Counted from the stretch's first letter, positions 1 to 8,934 are shown. The stretch: 64,000 bases of DNA from Flavobacterium muglaense (GCF_014305155.1 NZ_JACRUK010000017.1:1-64000); one strand, 5' to 3'. Numbers and translations are program-made. Notes: generated from the letters alone by a model not told the origin.

Positions 1-144
1 TTGCATTTAAACAAGAAAAAGTAGCTCTAAATACCTCTGTTTTATTGGATTTGCAATTTTTCAGCAAGCCCTACTTAGCGATAAGCCTAAACTTAGCATT
101 GCTGTACTGGCAGCTGTTTTTTCTATAAAATCTCTTCTTTTCAT
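1..144 (-). pseudogene. Broken or interrupted start of a Tat-signal protein
   Basis: An ATG at 144 opens a reading frame beginning MKRRDFIEKTAAST, a typical Bacteroidetes twin-arginine-like signal (RR at residues 3-4 before a hydrophobic stretch). The frame stops at TGA 63-61 after only 27 codons. A different frame is then open to the window edge, but I do not recognise its product and see no metallophosphatase motif in it. In flavobacteria a metallophosphatase with this kind of leader often follows the 5'-nucleotidase C-terminal gene lying just upstream here, so this may be the relic of that gene. An assembly error at the contig edge is an alternative. Confidence 0.4.
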
Positions 145-154
145 GAGTTGTTAT

Positions 155-245
155 TTGGAGCTATTTCCCGCTTTCCGTTGCAATCTTTTTATTTTTAAAG
201 AAAAAATAAAAAGGATTTCCACTTCAATCGGGGCTAGAGCTCAAT
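155..245. repeat. Hairpin-forming dispersed repeat, copy A
   Basis: Two imperfectly complementary arms (GAGCTATTTCCCGC... and ...CGGGGCTAGAGCTC) surround an AT-rich centre of opposite T and A runs. Read on the minus strand it starts near TAGCCCCGAT and ends near AGCGGGAAATAGCTCC. Related copies lie near 8935, 14440, 16275, 33712, 41270 and 46520. It sits downstream of the 5'-nucleotidase lipoprotein gene. Confidence 0.7.
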
Positions 246-257
246 TGGAATTATGAA

Positions 258-1037
258 TTACTCAACAATGATGCGGTTATCTTGTGTCGATTTAATCGTA
301 TCCGTTTCTTTAAAGTAATCAATCAAAATGTTTCTTAATTTGTAATTGAGATCATAAGTAGCGGTCCCTTTTTTAAAGAAGTTCATACTATCGCCACCAT
401 TGGCTAAGTAATCGTTCGTTCCTACATAATAAGTACGATCGTTGTCAATAGGTTTAGATTGTACTAATATATTTTTCGGTTTGTTATTTTTGTCAATAGT
501 AAAAGTTAATCCAGCTAAAGGATGCGCTTGTTTTTCGGTCACAAAATAGTCTACCATTTCTAGTATTTGCGCTCCTTTTAAGGCTATTACAACCATTGTG
601 TTTTCAAATGGCATGATTTGAAACGCCGTTCGTGTTGTTACATTACCTAGTGGTAGTATCGCTCTAATTCCTCCATTGTTGAGCAAACAGATATCAATAG
701 TTTTGTTTTCACGAGATTTAAAAACTATATTTCCACGTTTTAAAGTAACATCAGCCATCAAATTACCAATAGTACTCTGGTAGTTGATTGCTTTTTTGTC
801 TAAAGTGATAGGGCAATACGATAAAATGCTATCCAAGTCAGTATTGATGTGTTCTCTAAAGGGTTTTATAAAGCTTTCAATTTCAGTATTTTGATTTTCT
901 TTTTCGGTTATATGAAGCTGCTTTCCTTCAATCTTGGTTAAATGAACGACTTTATTGCTACAAGAAAGAATGAAAAAAAATGTTAAGAATATAACAAAAA
1001 GTTTAAAAACTCCGTTATACTTTTTTAGATTTACCAT
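258..1037 (-). CDS. 5'-nucleotidase C-terminal domain lipoprotein
   Basis: A 259-residue protein with a lipoprotein signal (hydrophobic residues 11-24, lipobox ILSC, Cys26), so probably anchored in a membrane. The rest matches the 5'-nucleotidase C-terminal (substrate-specificity) domain: TIGNLMADV near 90-98, NNGGIR at 120-125 and ANGGDSM at 212-218 are its characteristic motifs. The catalytic metallophosphoesterase half is absent from this polypeptide. In the Bacteroidetes the two halves are commonly separate neighbouring genes, and a Tat-type start lies immediately downstream (144), but it is broken. Function as part of a periplasmic nucleotidase is inferred from the family. Divergent from the gene at 1085. 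Confidence 0.85.
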   Translation of the reverse strand: MVNLKKYNGVFKLFVIFLTFFFILSCSNKVVHLTKIEGKQLHITEKENQNTEIESFIKPFREHINTDLDSILSYCPITLDKKAINYQSTIGNLMADVTLKRGNIVFKSRENKTIDICLLNNGGIRAILPLGNVTTRTAFQIMPFENTMVVIALKGAQILEMVDYFVTEKQAHPLAGLTFTIDKNNKPKNILVQSKPIDNDRTYYVGTNDYLANGGDSMNFFKKGTATYDLNYKLRNILIDYFKETDTIKSTQDNRIIVE

Positions 1038-1084
1038 TTATAATATGACTTAATTAATTAATTTTGTAAACGAGTAAAAATAGT

Positions 1085-1603
1085 ATGTTTTTAAATTATA
1101 TAAAAGAGTTTATCGTAAAAAAATCGATAAAAAAAAGGCTACTTAATGTAAAGACGAGTTTAGAGTCTGGCGTTGTGAAAAAAGTAGGTTTAATTATCGA
1201 TGAACGTTATTTTTCAAAAGCCGATCTTGTGATTCAAGAGTTGCTTAAAAATGGCATTCTGGAGCAAAATTTAGAGGTTTTATTTTATAAGGATCGATGG
1301 AAAAAAAGTGACTCAATCGCAAAGATCAAGTGTAGTGCTCAGGACTTAAACTGGAACGGGAGCTTATCAGGCGCAACTTTGAATAACTTTATAAACAATG
1401 ATTTTGACTTGTTAATTAGCTATTATGATGTCGAAAAAGCAATTTTAATGGTGGTGACTCAAGAGTCAAAAGCACGTTTTAAAGTTGGTTTTCCTAAAGT
1501 AGAGAAAGGTTTGAATGATTTATTAATTAATATAACAACAGAAAACCATAGCGTTTTTACTCAAGAATTATTTAGATATTTAAAAATTTTAAACAAAATA
1601 TAA
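1085..1603 (+). CDS. Conserved flavobacterial protein of unknown function (DUF6913-like)
   Basis: A 172-residue basic, probably cytosolic protein without a signal peptide or membrane segment. I recognise it only as a conserved flavobacterial protein that habitually precedes dapA; I believe it is the DUF6913 family, but that name is from memory. Its stop codon is 6 bp before the dapA start, so the two are almost certainly co-transcribed. A lysine-rich N-terminus (about residues 8-25) precedes an alpha/beta-looking body. No catalytic motif is apparent. Confidence 0.75.
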   Translation: MFLNYIKEFIVKKSIKKRLLNVKTSLESGVVKKVGLIIDERYFSKADLVIQELLKNGILEQNLEVLFYKDRWKKSDSIAKIKCSAQDLNWNGSLSGATLNNFINNDFDLLISYYDVEKAILMVVTQESKARFKVGFPKVEKGLNDLLINITTENHSVFTQELFRYLKILNKI

Positions 1604-1609
1604 TCAAAC

Positions 1610-2491
1610 ATGCAAGCATTAATAGGAACTGGTGTTGCCCTTGTAACCCCATTTAAAGAAGATTTTTCAATTGATACAGAAGCATTAAAAGGAATTGTAA
1701 ATTTTTCTGTAGATGGAGGAATTGAATATCTTGTAATATTAGGCACAACTGCTGAGAACGCAACTTTATCAATTGAAGAAAGAGAAATCGTTATTCAAAC
1801 TGTGATAGAAGCAAATAAAGGACGTTTGCCTTTAGTTTTAGGAGTAGGGGGGAATGATACAAGAAAAATTGTTGAAGAGTTAAATACAAGGGATTTTTCT
1901 CCTTTTGTAGCTATTTTATCAGTTTCACCTTTTTATAATAAACCAACTCAAGAAGGAATTTACCAACATTTTAAAGCAGTCGCTCAAGCATCTCCAGTGC
2001 CAGTAATTATTTACAATGTACCGGGAAGAACAGCAAGTAATATGCTGCCTTCTACGGTTTTCCGTTTAGCAAATGACTGTAAAAATATAGTAGGTATAAA
2101 AGAAGCGGCTGGCGATATGGCGCAATCACTTCAATTACTAAAAAATAAACCAGACAATTTTCTCGTTATCTCAGGAGATGATATGATTGCTTTACCGATG
2201 GTTTTGGCAGGTGGATCAGGTGTAATATCTGTAATAGGGCAAGGTTTTCCAAAACAATTTTCCGAAATGATTCGACTAGGGTTAAATCGCAAAGTAGATG
2301 ATGCATTCAAATTGCATTACCTTTTAATGGATTGTATTGATATGATTTTTGAGCAAGGAAATCCAGCAGGGATTAAACAAGTGTTTCAGTCTCTTGGTAT
2401 TGCGGATAATTTCGTACGGTTGCCATTAGTAACTGTAGATGAATCTCTACAAAATAGAATAGCAGCATTTGTTAAAAATATCGATAAATAA
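1610..2491 (+). CDS. dapA: 4-hydroxy-tetrahydrodipicolinate synthase
   Basis: A 293-residue enzyme of the DHDPS/NAL aldolase family that condenses pyruvate with aspartate semialdehyde in lysine and diaminopimelate synthesis. Visible motifs are GTTAENATL at 45-53 (the usual GTTGE box with Ala for Gly, common in Bacteroidetes), Tyr109 in FYNKP, Tyr135 in YNVPGRT, and Schiff-base Lys164 in GIKEAAGD. Length is normal. It follows the small conserved protein by 6 bp and is followed by a weak T-rich hairpin before the bamD promoter. Confidence 0.97.
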   Translation: MQALIGTGVALVTPFKEDFSIDTEALKGIVNFSVDGGIEYLVILGTTAENATLSIEEREIVIQTVIEANKGRLPLVLGVGGNDTRKIVEELNTRDFSPFVAILSVSPFYNKPTQEGIYQHFKAVAQASPVPVIIYNVPGRTASNMLPSTVFRLANDCKNIVGIKEAAGDMAQSLQLLKNKPDNFLVISGDDMIALPMVLAGGSGVISVIGQGFPKQFSEMIRLGLNRKVDDAFKLHYLLMDCIDMIFEQGNPAGIKQVFQSLGIADNFVRLPLVTVDESLQNRIAAFVKNIDK

Positions 2492-2529
2492 GCCCTTAAA
2501 ATACTGCTTTTTTTTAAGCAAAGAAATAT

Positions 2530-2560
2530 TTTGTAGTAGCTAAATTAATAACTAAATTTG
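2530..2560 (+). promoter_or_regulatory. Bacteroidetes-type promoter of bamD
   Basis: TTTG at 2530-2533, a 19-bp spacer and TAAATTTG at 2553-2560 match the Bacteroidetes TTTG-N19-TAnnTTTG arrangement exactly. It lies about 70 bp upstream of the bamD start and suggests that the bamD cluster is transcribed independently of dapA. Confidence 0.75.
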
Positions 2561-2631
2561 CAACCGAAAGTTCGGTATGATTTTTTGTGGATTGTAGATA
2601 ATTCATAAGATTTTAATTAAAAATAAGAAAA

Positions 2632-3426
2632 ATGAAAAAAATTGTATCTCTATTGCTTTTAGTAGCTTTCTTTACTTCCTGTAATGAATATCAAAAAGCA
2701 TTGAAAAAGGATGATGTTGCTGTGAAGTTTGAAATGGCTACAAAATTATACGAAGCTGGAAAATACACAAAAGCAATTCGCCTTTTTGAACAAATTGCGC
2801 CAGCGTATAGAGGAAAGCCTCAAGCAGAAAAATTGTTTTATATGTTTGCACAGTCTTATTATAAAACAGAACAGTTTTATTTAGCGGGATATCAATTTGA
2901 AAGTTTTGTTTCCGGTTATCCAAAAAGTGAAAAGTTACAAGAAGCTGCTTATCTAGGAGCAAATAGTTATTCTAAATTATCGCCTGTTTATAGTTTAGAT
3001 CAAACGGATACAAATAAAGCAATTGATAAATTACAAACGTTTATTGACAACTATCCTAGTTCGGAATATTTGCCATTAGCAAATGAATCAGTGAAGATTT
3101 TGACTGATAAAATCGAGAAAAAAGTATACGAAAATGCAAAAGGGTACAACACTATTTCTGATTATAAATCGGCTATAGTTGCTTTAGATAATTTCATAGC
3201 TGATTATCCTGGTACCAAATACAAGGAACAAGCTTTGTTTTATAAATTCGATTCAGCTTACCAATTAGGTATAAACAGTATCGAGTCTAAAATGCAAGAT
3301 CGTTTAAATGTTGCAAAAATTGCCTATACGTCTTTAATTAAATTTAAAGCAGATACGCAGTATAAAGAGAAAGCTGACGAAATGTTAGCTCGTGTTGAAC
3401 AAGATTTACAAAAATTTACTAAATAA
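2632..3426 (+). CDS. bamD: Outer membrane assembly lipoprotein BamD
   Basis: A 264-residue lipoprotein of the BamD (YfiO) family, part of the BAM complex that inserts beta-barrel proteins into the outer membrane. It has an N-terminal signal with Cys17 in the lipobox FFTSC, followed by tetratricopeptide-like helices (for example YEAGKYTKAIRLFEQI near 41-56 and YPKSEKLQEAAYLGA). Length is as usual for the family. It heads a cluster with the omega-like subunit 8 bp downstream, coaBC and the DUF4835/PorD gene, an order common in Bacteroidetes. Confidence 0.95.
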   Translation: MKKIVSLLLLVAFFTSCNEYQKALKKDDVAVKFEMATKLYEAGKYTKAIRLFEQIAPAYRGKPQAEKLFYMFAQSYYKTEQFYLAGYQFESFVSGYPKSEKLQEAAYLGANSYSKLSPVYSLDQTDTNKAIDKLQTFIDNYPSSEYLPLANESVKILTDKIEKKVYENAKGYNTISDYKSAIVALDNFIADYPGTKYKEQALFYKFDSAYQLGINSIESKMQDRLNVAKIAYTSLIKFKADTQYKEKADEMLARVEQDLQKFTK

Positions 3427-3434
3427 ATAAAGTC

Positions 3435-3752
3435 ATGGATTTAAAAAAGACGAATGCTCCAGTAAATACAATAACATACAATAAAACTGTTATTGAAGAA
3501 CCTACTGGAAATGTGTATGAAGCAATAACCATTATGGCTAAAAGAGCAAACCAAATTAACTCAGAGATCAAAAAAGAATTGACTGAGAAATTGGAAGAAT
3601 TTGCTACATATAATGACAGTCTTGAAGAAGTTTTTGAAAACAAAGAACAAATCGAAGTTTCAAAATTCTATGAAAAATTGCCTAAGCCTCACGCTTTAGC
3701 AGTTCAAGAATGGTTAGACGGTAAAATTTACCACAGAGATTCAACTAAATAA
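3435..3752 (+). CDS. rpoZ: DNA-directed RNA polymerase omega subunit (Bacteroidetes type)
   Basis: A 105-residue protein of the Rpb6/omega family as found in Bacteroidetes. The central segment NVYEAITIMAKRANQI (about 28-43) corresponds to the conserved helix of omega that wraps the beta' subunit. The C-terminal part (FYEKLPKPHALAVQEWL) is peculiar to this lineage. Omega promotes assembly and stability of RNA polymerase. Identification rests on that helix, the size, and the position between bamD and coaBC. Sequence resemblance to proteobacterial omega is weak. Confidence 0.8.
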   Translation: MDLKKTNAPVNTITYNKTVIEEPTGNVYEAITIMAKRANQINSEIKKELTEKLEEFATYNDSLEEVFENKEQIEVSKFYEKLPKPHALAVQEWLDGKIYHRDSTK

Positions 3753-3758
3753 TACTAT

Positions 3759-4970
3759 ATGTCAGTTTTAAGCGGTAAGAACGTTTTACTAGGAATATCT
3801 GGTGGAATAGCCGCCTATAAAACAGCGTCTTTAGTACGACTTTTTATAAAAGCAGGTGCACATGTCCAAGTGATAATGACACCTGCTTCTAAGGATTTTG
3901 TAACCCCTCTTACCTTATCTACACTATCCAAGAACCCTGTACATTCCAGTTTCTTCAATCACGATGATGAAAATGAAAAATGGAACAACCATGTCGAGTT
4001 AGGACTTTGGGCAGATGTGATGATTGTCGCACCTGCTACAGCAAATACAATGTCTAAAATGGTGAGTGGGAACTGTGATAATCTTCTTATAGCAACTTAT
4101 CTTTCGGCTAAATGTCCAGTCTATGTGGCTCCAGCAATGGATTTAGACATGTACAAACACCCATCAACTATTAGTAGTTTTAACTCCCTTACAACCTTTG
4201 GGAATACTATAATTCCTGCTGAAAGTGGAGAGTTAGCTAGTGGACTTTCGGGTGAAGGTAGAATGGCTGAGCCTGAAAATATAATAGGCTTTCTTGAAGC
4301 CGATTTAGAGAGTAAATTACCGCTTAAAGGAAAAAAAATACTAATTACTGCGGGTCCAACATACGAAGCAATAGATCCTGTACGTTTTATAGGAAATCAT
4401 TCTTCGGGGAAAATGGGTTTTGATATAGCAAATAGTGCAGCAAGTCTTGGAGCTTCAGTGATTTTAGTTTCTGGTCCTACTAAATTTGAAGCTAAAAACA
4501 GCGCCATTAAAGTGATTAATGTAGTCTCTGCACAAGAAATGTATGATGCTTGTCATTTGTATTTTAAAGATATGGATGTAGCTATTGCGGCTGCGGCAGT
4601 AGCCGATTACAGACCCAAAACAGTGGCTGTACAAAAAATTAAGAAAGCGCCAGACAACTTTACAATTGAATTAGAGAAAACAAAAGATATCCTGGCTTCA
4701 CTAGGTGCTATCAAGGAAAAACAGTTTTTGATTGGTTTTGCATTAGAAACTGAAAATGAAATTGAGAATGCAAAGGGGAAAATCCAGAAAAAAAACTTAG
4801 ATTTGATTGTTTTAAATTCTTTACAAGATGAGGGTGCAGGTTTTGGTAAAATCACGAACAAAGTGACTTTTATTGATAAAGACTTTAATATTGAGCCAAT
4901 GGATTTGAAGTCGAAAGAAGCCGTTTCTGACGATATATTAAACAAAGTTTTAAATTTTTTTCATGAATAA
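3759..4970 (+). CDS. coaBC: Bifunctional phosphopantothenoylcysteine decarboxylase / phosphopantothenate-cysteine ligase
   Basis: A 403-residue fusion catalysing two consecutive steps of coenzyme A synthesis. The N-terminal flavodoxin-like CoaC half shows GISGGIAAYK at 12-21, His78 in NHVELG and PAMDLDM at 125-131. The C-terminal CoaB half starts near 190 with ILITAGPTYEAIDPVR and contains NHSSGKMG and an AAVADYRP motif. Two decarboxylase positions look unusual: Asp128 where the classical PxMNxxMW motif has Asn, and Ser161 where the ACGD clamp has Cys. It is 6 bp after the omega gene and overlaps the next gene by 8 bp, so it is translationally linked. Confidence 0.95.
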   Translation: MSVLSGKNVLLGISGGIAAYKTASLVRLFIKAGAHVQVIMTPASKDFVTPLTLSTLSKNPVHSSFFNHDDENEKWNNHVELGLWADVMIVAPATANTMSKMVSGNCDNLLIATYLSAKCPVYVAPAMDLDMYKHPSTISSFNSLTTFGNTIIPAESGELASGLSGEGRMAEPENIIGFLEADLESKLPLKGKKILITAGPTYEAIDPVRFIGNHSSGKMGFDIANSAASLGASVILVSGPTKFEAKNSAIKVINVVSAQEMYDACHLYFKDMDVAIAAAAVADYRPKTVAVQKIKKAPDNFTIELEKTKDILASLGAIKEKQFLIGFALETENEIENAKGKIQKKNLDLIVLNSLQDEGAGFGKITNKVTFIDKDFNIEPMDLKSKEAVSDDILNKVLNFFHE

Positions 4971-5847
4971 ACTAATTGTCTTTCTTGTCTTTTTATCATT
5001 TGGGCTTACTCAAGCTCAACAACTGAACTGTACAGTGTCTATAAATTCACAGAAATTAAGTAACTCCAATCAACAGGTTTTTAAAACACTACAAACGTCT
5101 TTGACTGATCTAGTGAATAAAACCGATTGGAACGGACAAGTTTACAAACAAAATGAAAAAATAAACTGTTCGATGTTTATTACAATTGAATCGAATAGTT
5201 CAGATCAATTTTCAGCAACAATACAAGTGCAATCTTCGAGACCTATTTACAATTCTACTTATTCGTCTCCTGTGCTTAATTATAATGACAAAGATTTTAA
5301 TTTTAAATATACAGAGTACGAGAACTTACTTTTTAATCCTACTGTATTTGAGTCTAATTTAGTTTCCATTATTTCTTTCTATAGTTATGTTATTTTGGGA
5401 ATGGATAATGATTCATTTGATGCGCAATCAGGAAATGACAACCTAGAAATAGCACAAAATATTGCTAATATTGCTCAACAGAGTGGTAATAAAGGATGGA
5501 GTCAAATTGATGGCAATCAAAATAGGTACTTTTTAATCAACGATTTGCTTTCGCCAGCCTACGCACAAATACGTAAAACTTCTTACGAGTACCATACAGG
5601 CCTAGATTTAATGGCAAGTGATTTAAAAGGTGCCAAAGAAAAGATAAAATCAGCATTAGTGGATATTACTAAACTGAATGCTTCAAAGCCGAATGCCTTT
5701 TTAACACGTGTCTTTTTTGACGCTAAGTCAGATGAAATTGTTTCTATTTTTTCTGGTGGACCTACTATTTCAATCACTGATTTGACGGAAAGCTTGAACA
5801 GAGTTTCTCCTTTAAATTCAACTAAATGGAGTAGTATAAAGTACTAA
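4963..5847 (+). CDS. porD: DUF4835 family protein (type IX secretion PorD-like)
   Basis: A 294-residue exported protein with a cleavable signal peptide (hydrophobic residues 4-16, then TQAQQLNC). The body, with RPIYNSTYSSPVLNYNDKDF near 90-110 and a later SFYSYVILGMDNDSF, is characteristic of DUF4835. Current annotation practice links this family to type IX secretion as PorD; I state that from memory, and the mechanistic role is not established by the sequence. It overlaps coaBC by 8 bp and precedes recN by 47 bp, a conserved Bacteroidetes arrangement. Confidence 0.8.
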   Translation: MNKLIVFLVFLSFGLTQAQQLNCTVSINSQKLSNSNQQVFKTLQTSLTDLVNKTDWNGQVYKQNEKINCSMFITIESNSSDQFSATIQVQSSRPIYNSTYSSPVLNYNDKDFNFKYTEYENLLFNPTVFESNLVSIISFYSYVILGMDNDSFDAQSGNDNLEIAQNIANIAQQSGNKGWSQIDGNQNRYFLINDLLSPAYAQIRKTSYEYHTGLDLMASDLKGAKEKIKSALVDITKLNASKPNAFLTRVFFDAKSDEIVSIFSGGPTISITDLTESLNRVSPLNSTKWSSIKY

Positions 5848-5894
5848 TTTTATACTGCAATATTTTTACTCAACAATACCCTAAAAACAGCTAA

Positions 5895-7547
5895 ATGATT
5901 ACGTCACTATCGATAAAAAACTATGCCTTAATAGAAAAATTAACTATCGATTTTTCAAAAGGATTTTCAATAATTACAGGAGAAACAGGTGCTGGTAAAT
6001 CAATTATATTAGGCGCTTTGGGATTAGTATTAGGTAAGCGTGCTGATTTATCTTCGTTGAAAAACAAAGAAGAAAAATGCATTATTGAAGCACATTTTGA
6101 AATTTCTAAGTATAATTTAAGTCCCTTTTTTAAGGAGAACGACTTGGATTATGAAGATGATACAATTATAAGACGCGAAATTCTGCCTTCGGGAAAATCG
6201 AGAGCTTTTATAAATGATAGTCCTGTAAATTTACAAGAACTGCAAGATTTGAGTTTGTTTTTGATTGATATTCATTCACAACAGCAAACAAGAGAATTAT
6301 CGGATGAAAACGTTCAGTTTGATATTATTGATGCTATCGCTAACAATCAAGAAGATATTAGTAAATACCAAGTGTTGCTTAAATCATACAAGCAAGATAA
6401 ATCCAAACTTAATGCACTTGTTAAAAAACAAGCTGAGTCAATTAAGGAACAGGAGTACAATACTTTTTTATGGAATGAATTGGTCGAAGCTAAATTAGTA
6501 GCGGGAGAGCAAGAAAGTTTAGAGTCAGATTTTGAGCAGCTCAATAATGTAGAGATAATCAAAGAATCCATCGAGAAGTCATTGGCTATAGGTAATGACG
6601 AGCAAGTTGGTGTTTTGAATAATTTAAAAGAAATTAAGGCGGCTCTTCAAAGAATAGCTACCTTTTCAACAGACTACAGTGTTTTGTCAGAGCGTGTAAC
6701 CAGTTTGGCTATAGAATTTGATGATATCGCGGTAGAATTGAATCGTTGTTCGGATAAATTGATCAATGATCCGGAAAAAATGAATGCAATAGGCCAAAAA
6801 CTGCAGCTTATTTACAACTTACAAAAAAAGCATCAAGTGGCTACGATCGAAGAATTGATCGAAATTCAATCTAAGCTAGAAAATGCTGTTTTAGAATTAG
6901 GGAATTTAGATGCAGATATAAAAGCGATTACTATTGCAATCGAGGACAAAGCCGTAGCATTAGATACCATTGCAAATGAAATTCATGATAAAAGGATGGA
7001 AGCCATTCCGGTTTTATCCCAAAAATTAATTGTAATTCTAGAAACGCTAGGAATGCCCAATGTGCGTTTCGATATCCAATTGATACCTTCAACTACTTAT
7101 TTAAATAATGGAAAAGAAGAATTGCAATTCTTGTTTTCGGCCAATAAAGGAACTGATTTTGGGATCTTAAAAAAGGTGGCATCAGGGGGAGAAATGTCTC
7201 GTATTATGCTTGCTGTAAAAGCCATTTTGGCACAGTATTCTAAGTTGCCAACTTTGATTTTTGATGAAATAGACACCGGTGTTTCGGGTGAAATCGCTAT
7301 TAAAATGGGTGAAATTATGAAAGAGATGAGTAAAACAATGCAAATTTTTGCTATAACGCACTTACCTCAAATAGCAGCCAAAGGAAATGCACATTTCAAG
7401 GTCTTTAAATCTACTGTAGGAGAAGATACACAATCTGAATTGAAACTATTGACAGAGGAAGAGCGCATTGTCGAAATTGCACAAATGCTATCAGGAACTG
7501 TAGTTTCTGATTCGGCCCTAAATCATGCAAAAGCCTTGCTGAACTAG
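5895..7547 (+). CDS. recN: DNA repair protein RecN
   Basis: A 550-residue SMC-like ATPase acting in double-strand break repair. Walker A is GETGAGKS at 29-36. The middle third is coiled coil (rich in E, K and L). The C-terminal head carries the ABC signature VASGGEMSR and Walker B TLIFDEIDTGVSG, followed by the ITHLPQIAA segment. Length matches RecN (about 550). The start is the ATG giving MITSLSIKNYALI, the canonical RecN N-terminus. Confidence 0.97.
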   Translation: MITSLSIKNYALIEKLTIDFSKGFSIITGETGAGKSIILGALGLVLGKRADLSSLKNKEEKCIIEAHFEISKYNLSPFFKENDLDYEDDTIIRREILPSGKSRAFINDSPVNLQELQDLSLFLIDIHSQQQTRELSDENVQFDIIDAIANNQEDISKYQVLLKSYKQDKSKLNALVKKQAESIKEQEYNTFLWNELVEAKLVAGEQESLESDFEQLNNVEIIKESIEKSLAIGNDEQVGVLNNLKEIKAALQRIATFSTDYSVLSERVTSLAIEFDDIAVELNRCSDKLINDPEKMNAIGQKLQLIYNLQKKHQVATIEELIEIQSKLENAVLELGNLDADIKAITIAIEDKAVALDTIANEIHDKRMEAIPVLSQKLIVILETLGMPNVRFDIQLIPSTTYLNNGKEELQFLFSANKGTDFGILKKVASGGEMSRIMLAVKAILAQYSKLPTLIFDEIDTGVSGEIAIKMGEIMKEMSKTMQIFAITHLPQIAAKGNAHFKVFKSTVGEDTQSELKLLTEEERIVEIAQMLSGTVVSDSALNHAKALLN

Positions 7548-7565
7548 ATTTTTGGATTATATTTG
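7536..7565 (+). promoter_or_regulatory. Putative promoter of fabV
   Basis: TTG at 7536-7538, a 19-bp spacer and TATATTTG at 7558-7565 match the Bacteroidetes promoter pattern. The upstream element lies inside the last codons of recN, and a leader of roughly 70 nt would precede fabV. Confidence 0.6.
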
Positions 7566-7638
7566 TCCTTATAAACAAAAGAATAATAGGTAGTCAAATA
7601 CCTCGTAACTATAAAATTCACCGAATAAAATATACAAA

Positions 7639-8829
7639 ATGATTATAGAACCTAGAATGAGAGGATTTATTTGTTTGACCGCCCATCCTGATGGAAGTGA
7701 ACAAAATGTAAAAAATCAAATTGAATACATTAAATCAAAAGGAGCAATAAACGGAGCTAAAAAAGTACTTGTAATTGGTGCTTCAACAGGTTTTGGTTTG
7801 GCTTCAAGAATTTCAAGCGCATTTGGATCTAATGCTTCGACAATTGGAGTGTTTTTTGAAAAACCACCAAGTGAAGGAAAAACAGCTTCACCAGGATGGT
7901 ACAACTCTGCTGCTTTTGAAAAAGAAGCACACAAAGCAGGTTTGTATGCAAAGAGTATCAATGGAGATGCTTTTTCTGATGAAGTTAAAAGACAAACATT
8001 AGATCTTATCAAAGCAGACTTAGGTCAAGTAGATTTAATTATCTATAGTTTAGCTTCTCCTGTGCGTTTAGACCCTAAAACGGGTGTTTTACACCGTTCT
8101 GTTTTAAAACCAATAGGGGGTAAGTTTACTAATAAAACAGTAGATTTTCACTCCGGTAAAGTATCTGAAGTTTCAATAGAGCCTGCTGCAGGTGATGATA
8201 TTGAGAATACTGTAAAAGTTATGGGTGGTGAAGATTGGACCATGTGGATTGATGCTTTAAAAGCAGAGAATTTATTGGCACCTGGCGCTACAACTGTTGC
8301 CTACTCTTATATTGGGCCATCATTAACGGAGGCTGTTTATAGAAAAGGAACAATTGGTCAAGCTAAGGATCACCTAGAAGCTACTGCTTTTACAATCACA
8401 GATAGCCTTGCTGATATCAATGGAAAAGCCTATGTTTCGGTAAACAAAGCATTGGTAACACAAGCAAGTTCAGCAATTCCAGTGATTCCTCTGTATATTT
8501 CATTGTTGTACAAAATAATGAAAGAAGAAGGAATTCACGAAGGATGTATCGAGCAAATTCAACGTTTGTATGCTGATAGATTGTTTACAGGAAAAGAAAT
8601 TCCAACTGATGAAAAAGGTAGAATCCGTATTGACGACTGGGAAATGCGTCAAGATGTACAAGATAAAGTAGCTAAATTGTGGGAACAAGCTACAACGGAA
8701 AATTTAGCCGAATTAGGAGATTTAGAAGGATACAGAAGCGACTTTCATAACCTTTTCGGGTTTGGTTTTGACGGCGTAGATTATAAAGCAGAAGCTAACG
8801 AAATGGTAGCAGTAGAGAGTATTAAATAA
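7639..8829 (+). CDS. fabV: Trans-2-enoyl-ACP/CoA reductase FabV
   Basis: A 396-residue NADH-dependent enoyl reductase of the FabV type, completing the elongation cycle of fatty acid synthesis; members of this family are insensitive or weakly sensitive to triclosan. The nucleotide-binding segment KVLVIGASTGFGLASR lies at 42-57. The family's catalytic Tyr-(8)-Lys pair is Y234 and K243 in YRKGTIGQAK. Length and N-terminus (MIIEPRMRGFICLTAHP) are typical. It ends at a strong intrinsic terminator, so it is probably monocistronic. Confidence 0.96.
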   Translation: MIIEPRMRGFICLTAHPDGSEQNVKNQIEYIKSKGAINGAKKVLVIGASTGFGLASRISSAFGSNASTIGVFFEKPPSEGKTASPGWYNSAAFEKEAHKAGLYAKSINGDAFSDEVKRQTLDLIKADLGQVDLIIYSLASPVRLDPKTGVLHRSVLKPIGGKFTNKTVDFHSGKVSEVSIEPAAGDDIENTVKVMGGEDWTMWIDALKAENLLAPGATTVAYSYIGPSLTEAVYRKGTIGQAKDHLEATAFTITDSLADINGKAYVSVNKALVTQASSAIPVIPLYISLLYKIMKEEGIHEGCIEQIQRLYADRLFTGKEIPTDEKGRIRIDDWEMRQDVQDKVAKLWEQATTENLAELGDLEGYRSDFHNLFGFGFDGVDYKAEANEMVAVESIK

Positions 8830-8850
8830 GCATACTACCGTGCTACATAC

Positions 8851-8900
8851 AACACCTTACTTTACTCAGTTTAACTGATTAGAGTAAGGTGTTTTTTTTT
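8851..8900 (+). terminator. Intrinsic terminator after fabV
   Basis: Arms ACACCTTACTTTACTCAG and CTGATTAGAGTAAGGTGT pair with two mismatches around a TTTAA loop and are followed by a run of nine or more T. It lies 22 bp after the fabV stop. Confidence 0.9.
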
Positions 8901-8934
8901 GGAGCAAGACAATAATTGCTTTAAAGAACGTATA

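Noticed and set aside
1610..2491. Loss of function in dapA because of GTTAE instead of GTTGE
   Set aside because: Ala at that position is common in Bacteroidetes DapA, and the catalytic Tyr and Lys residues are intact.
4607..4945. Minus-strand open frame of 112 codons inside coaBC
   Set aside because: Antisense shadow of the CoaB domain; composition rich in Phe, Ser and Lys as expected from the opposite strand of AT-rich code.
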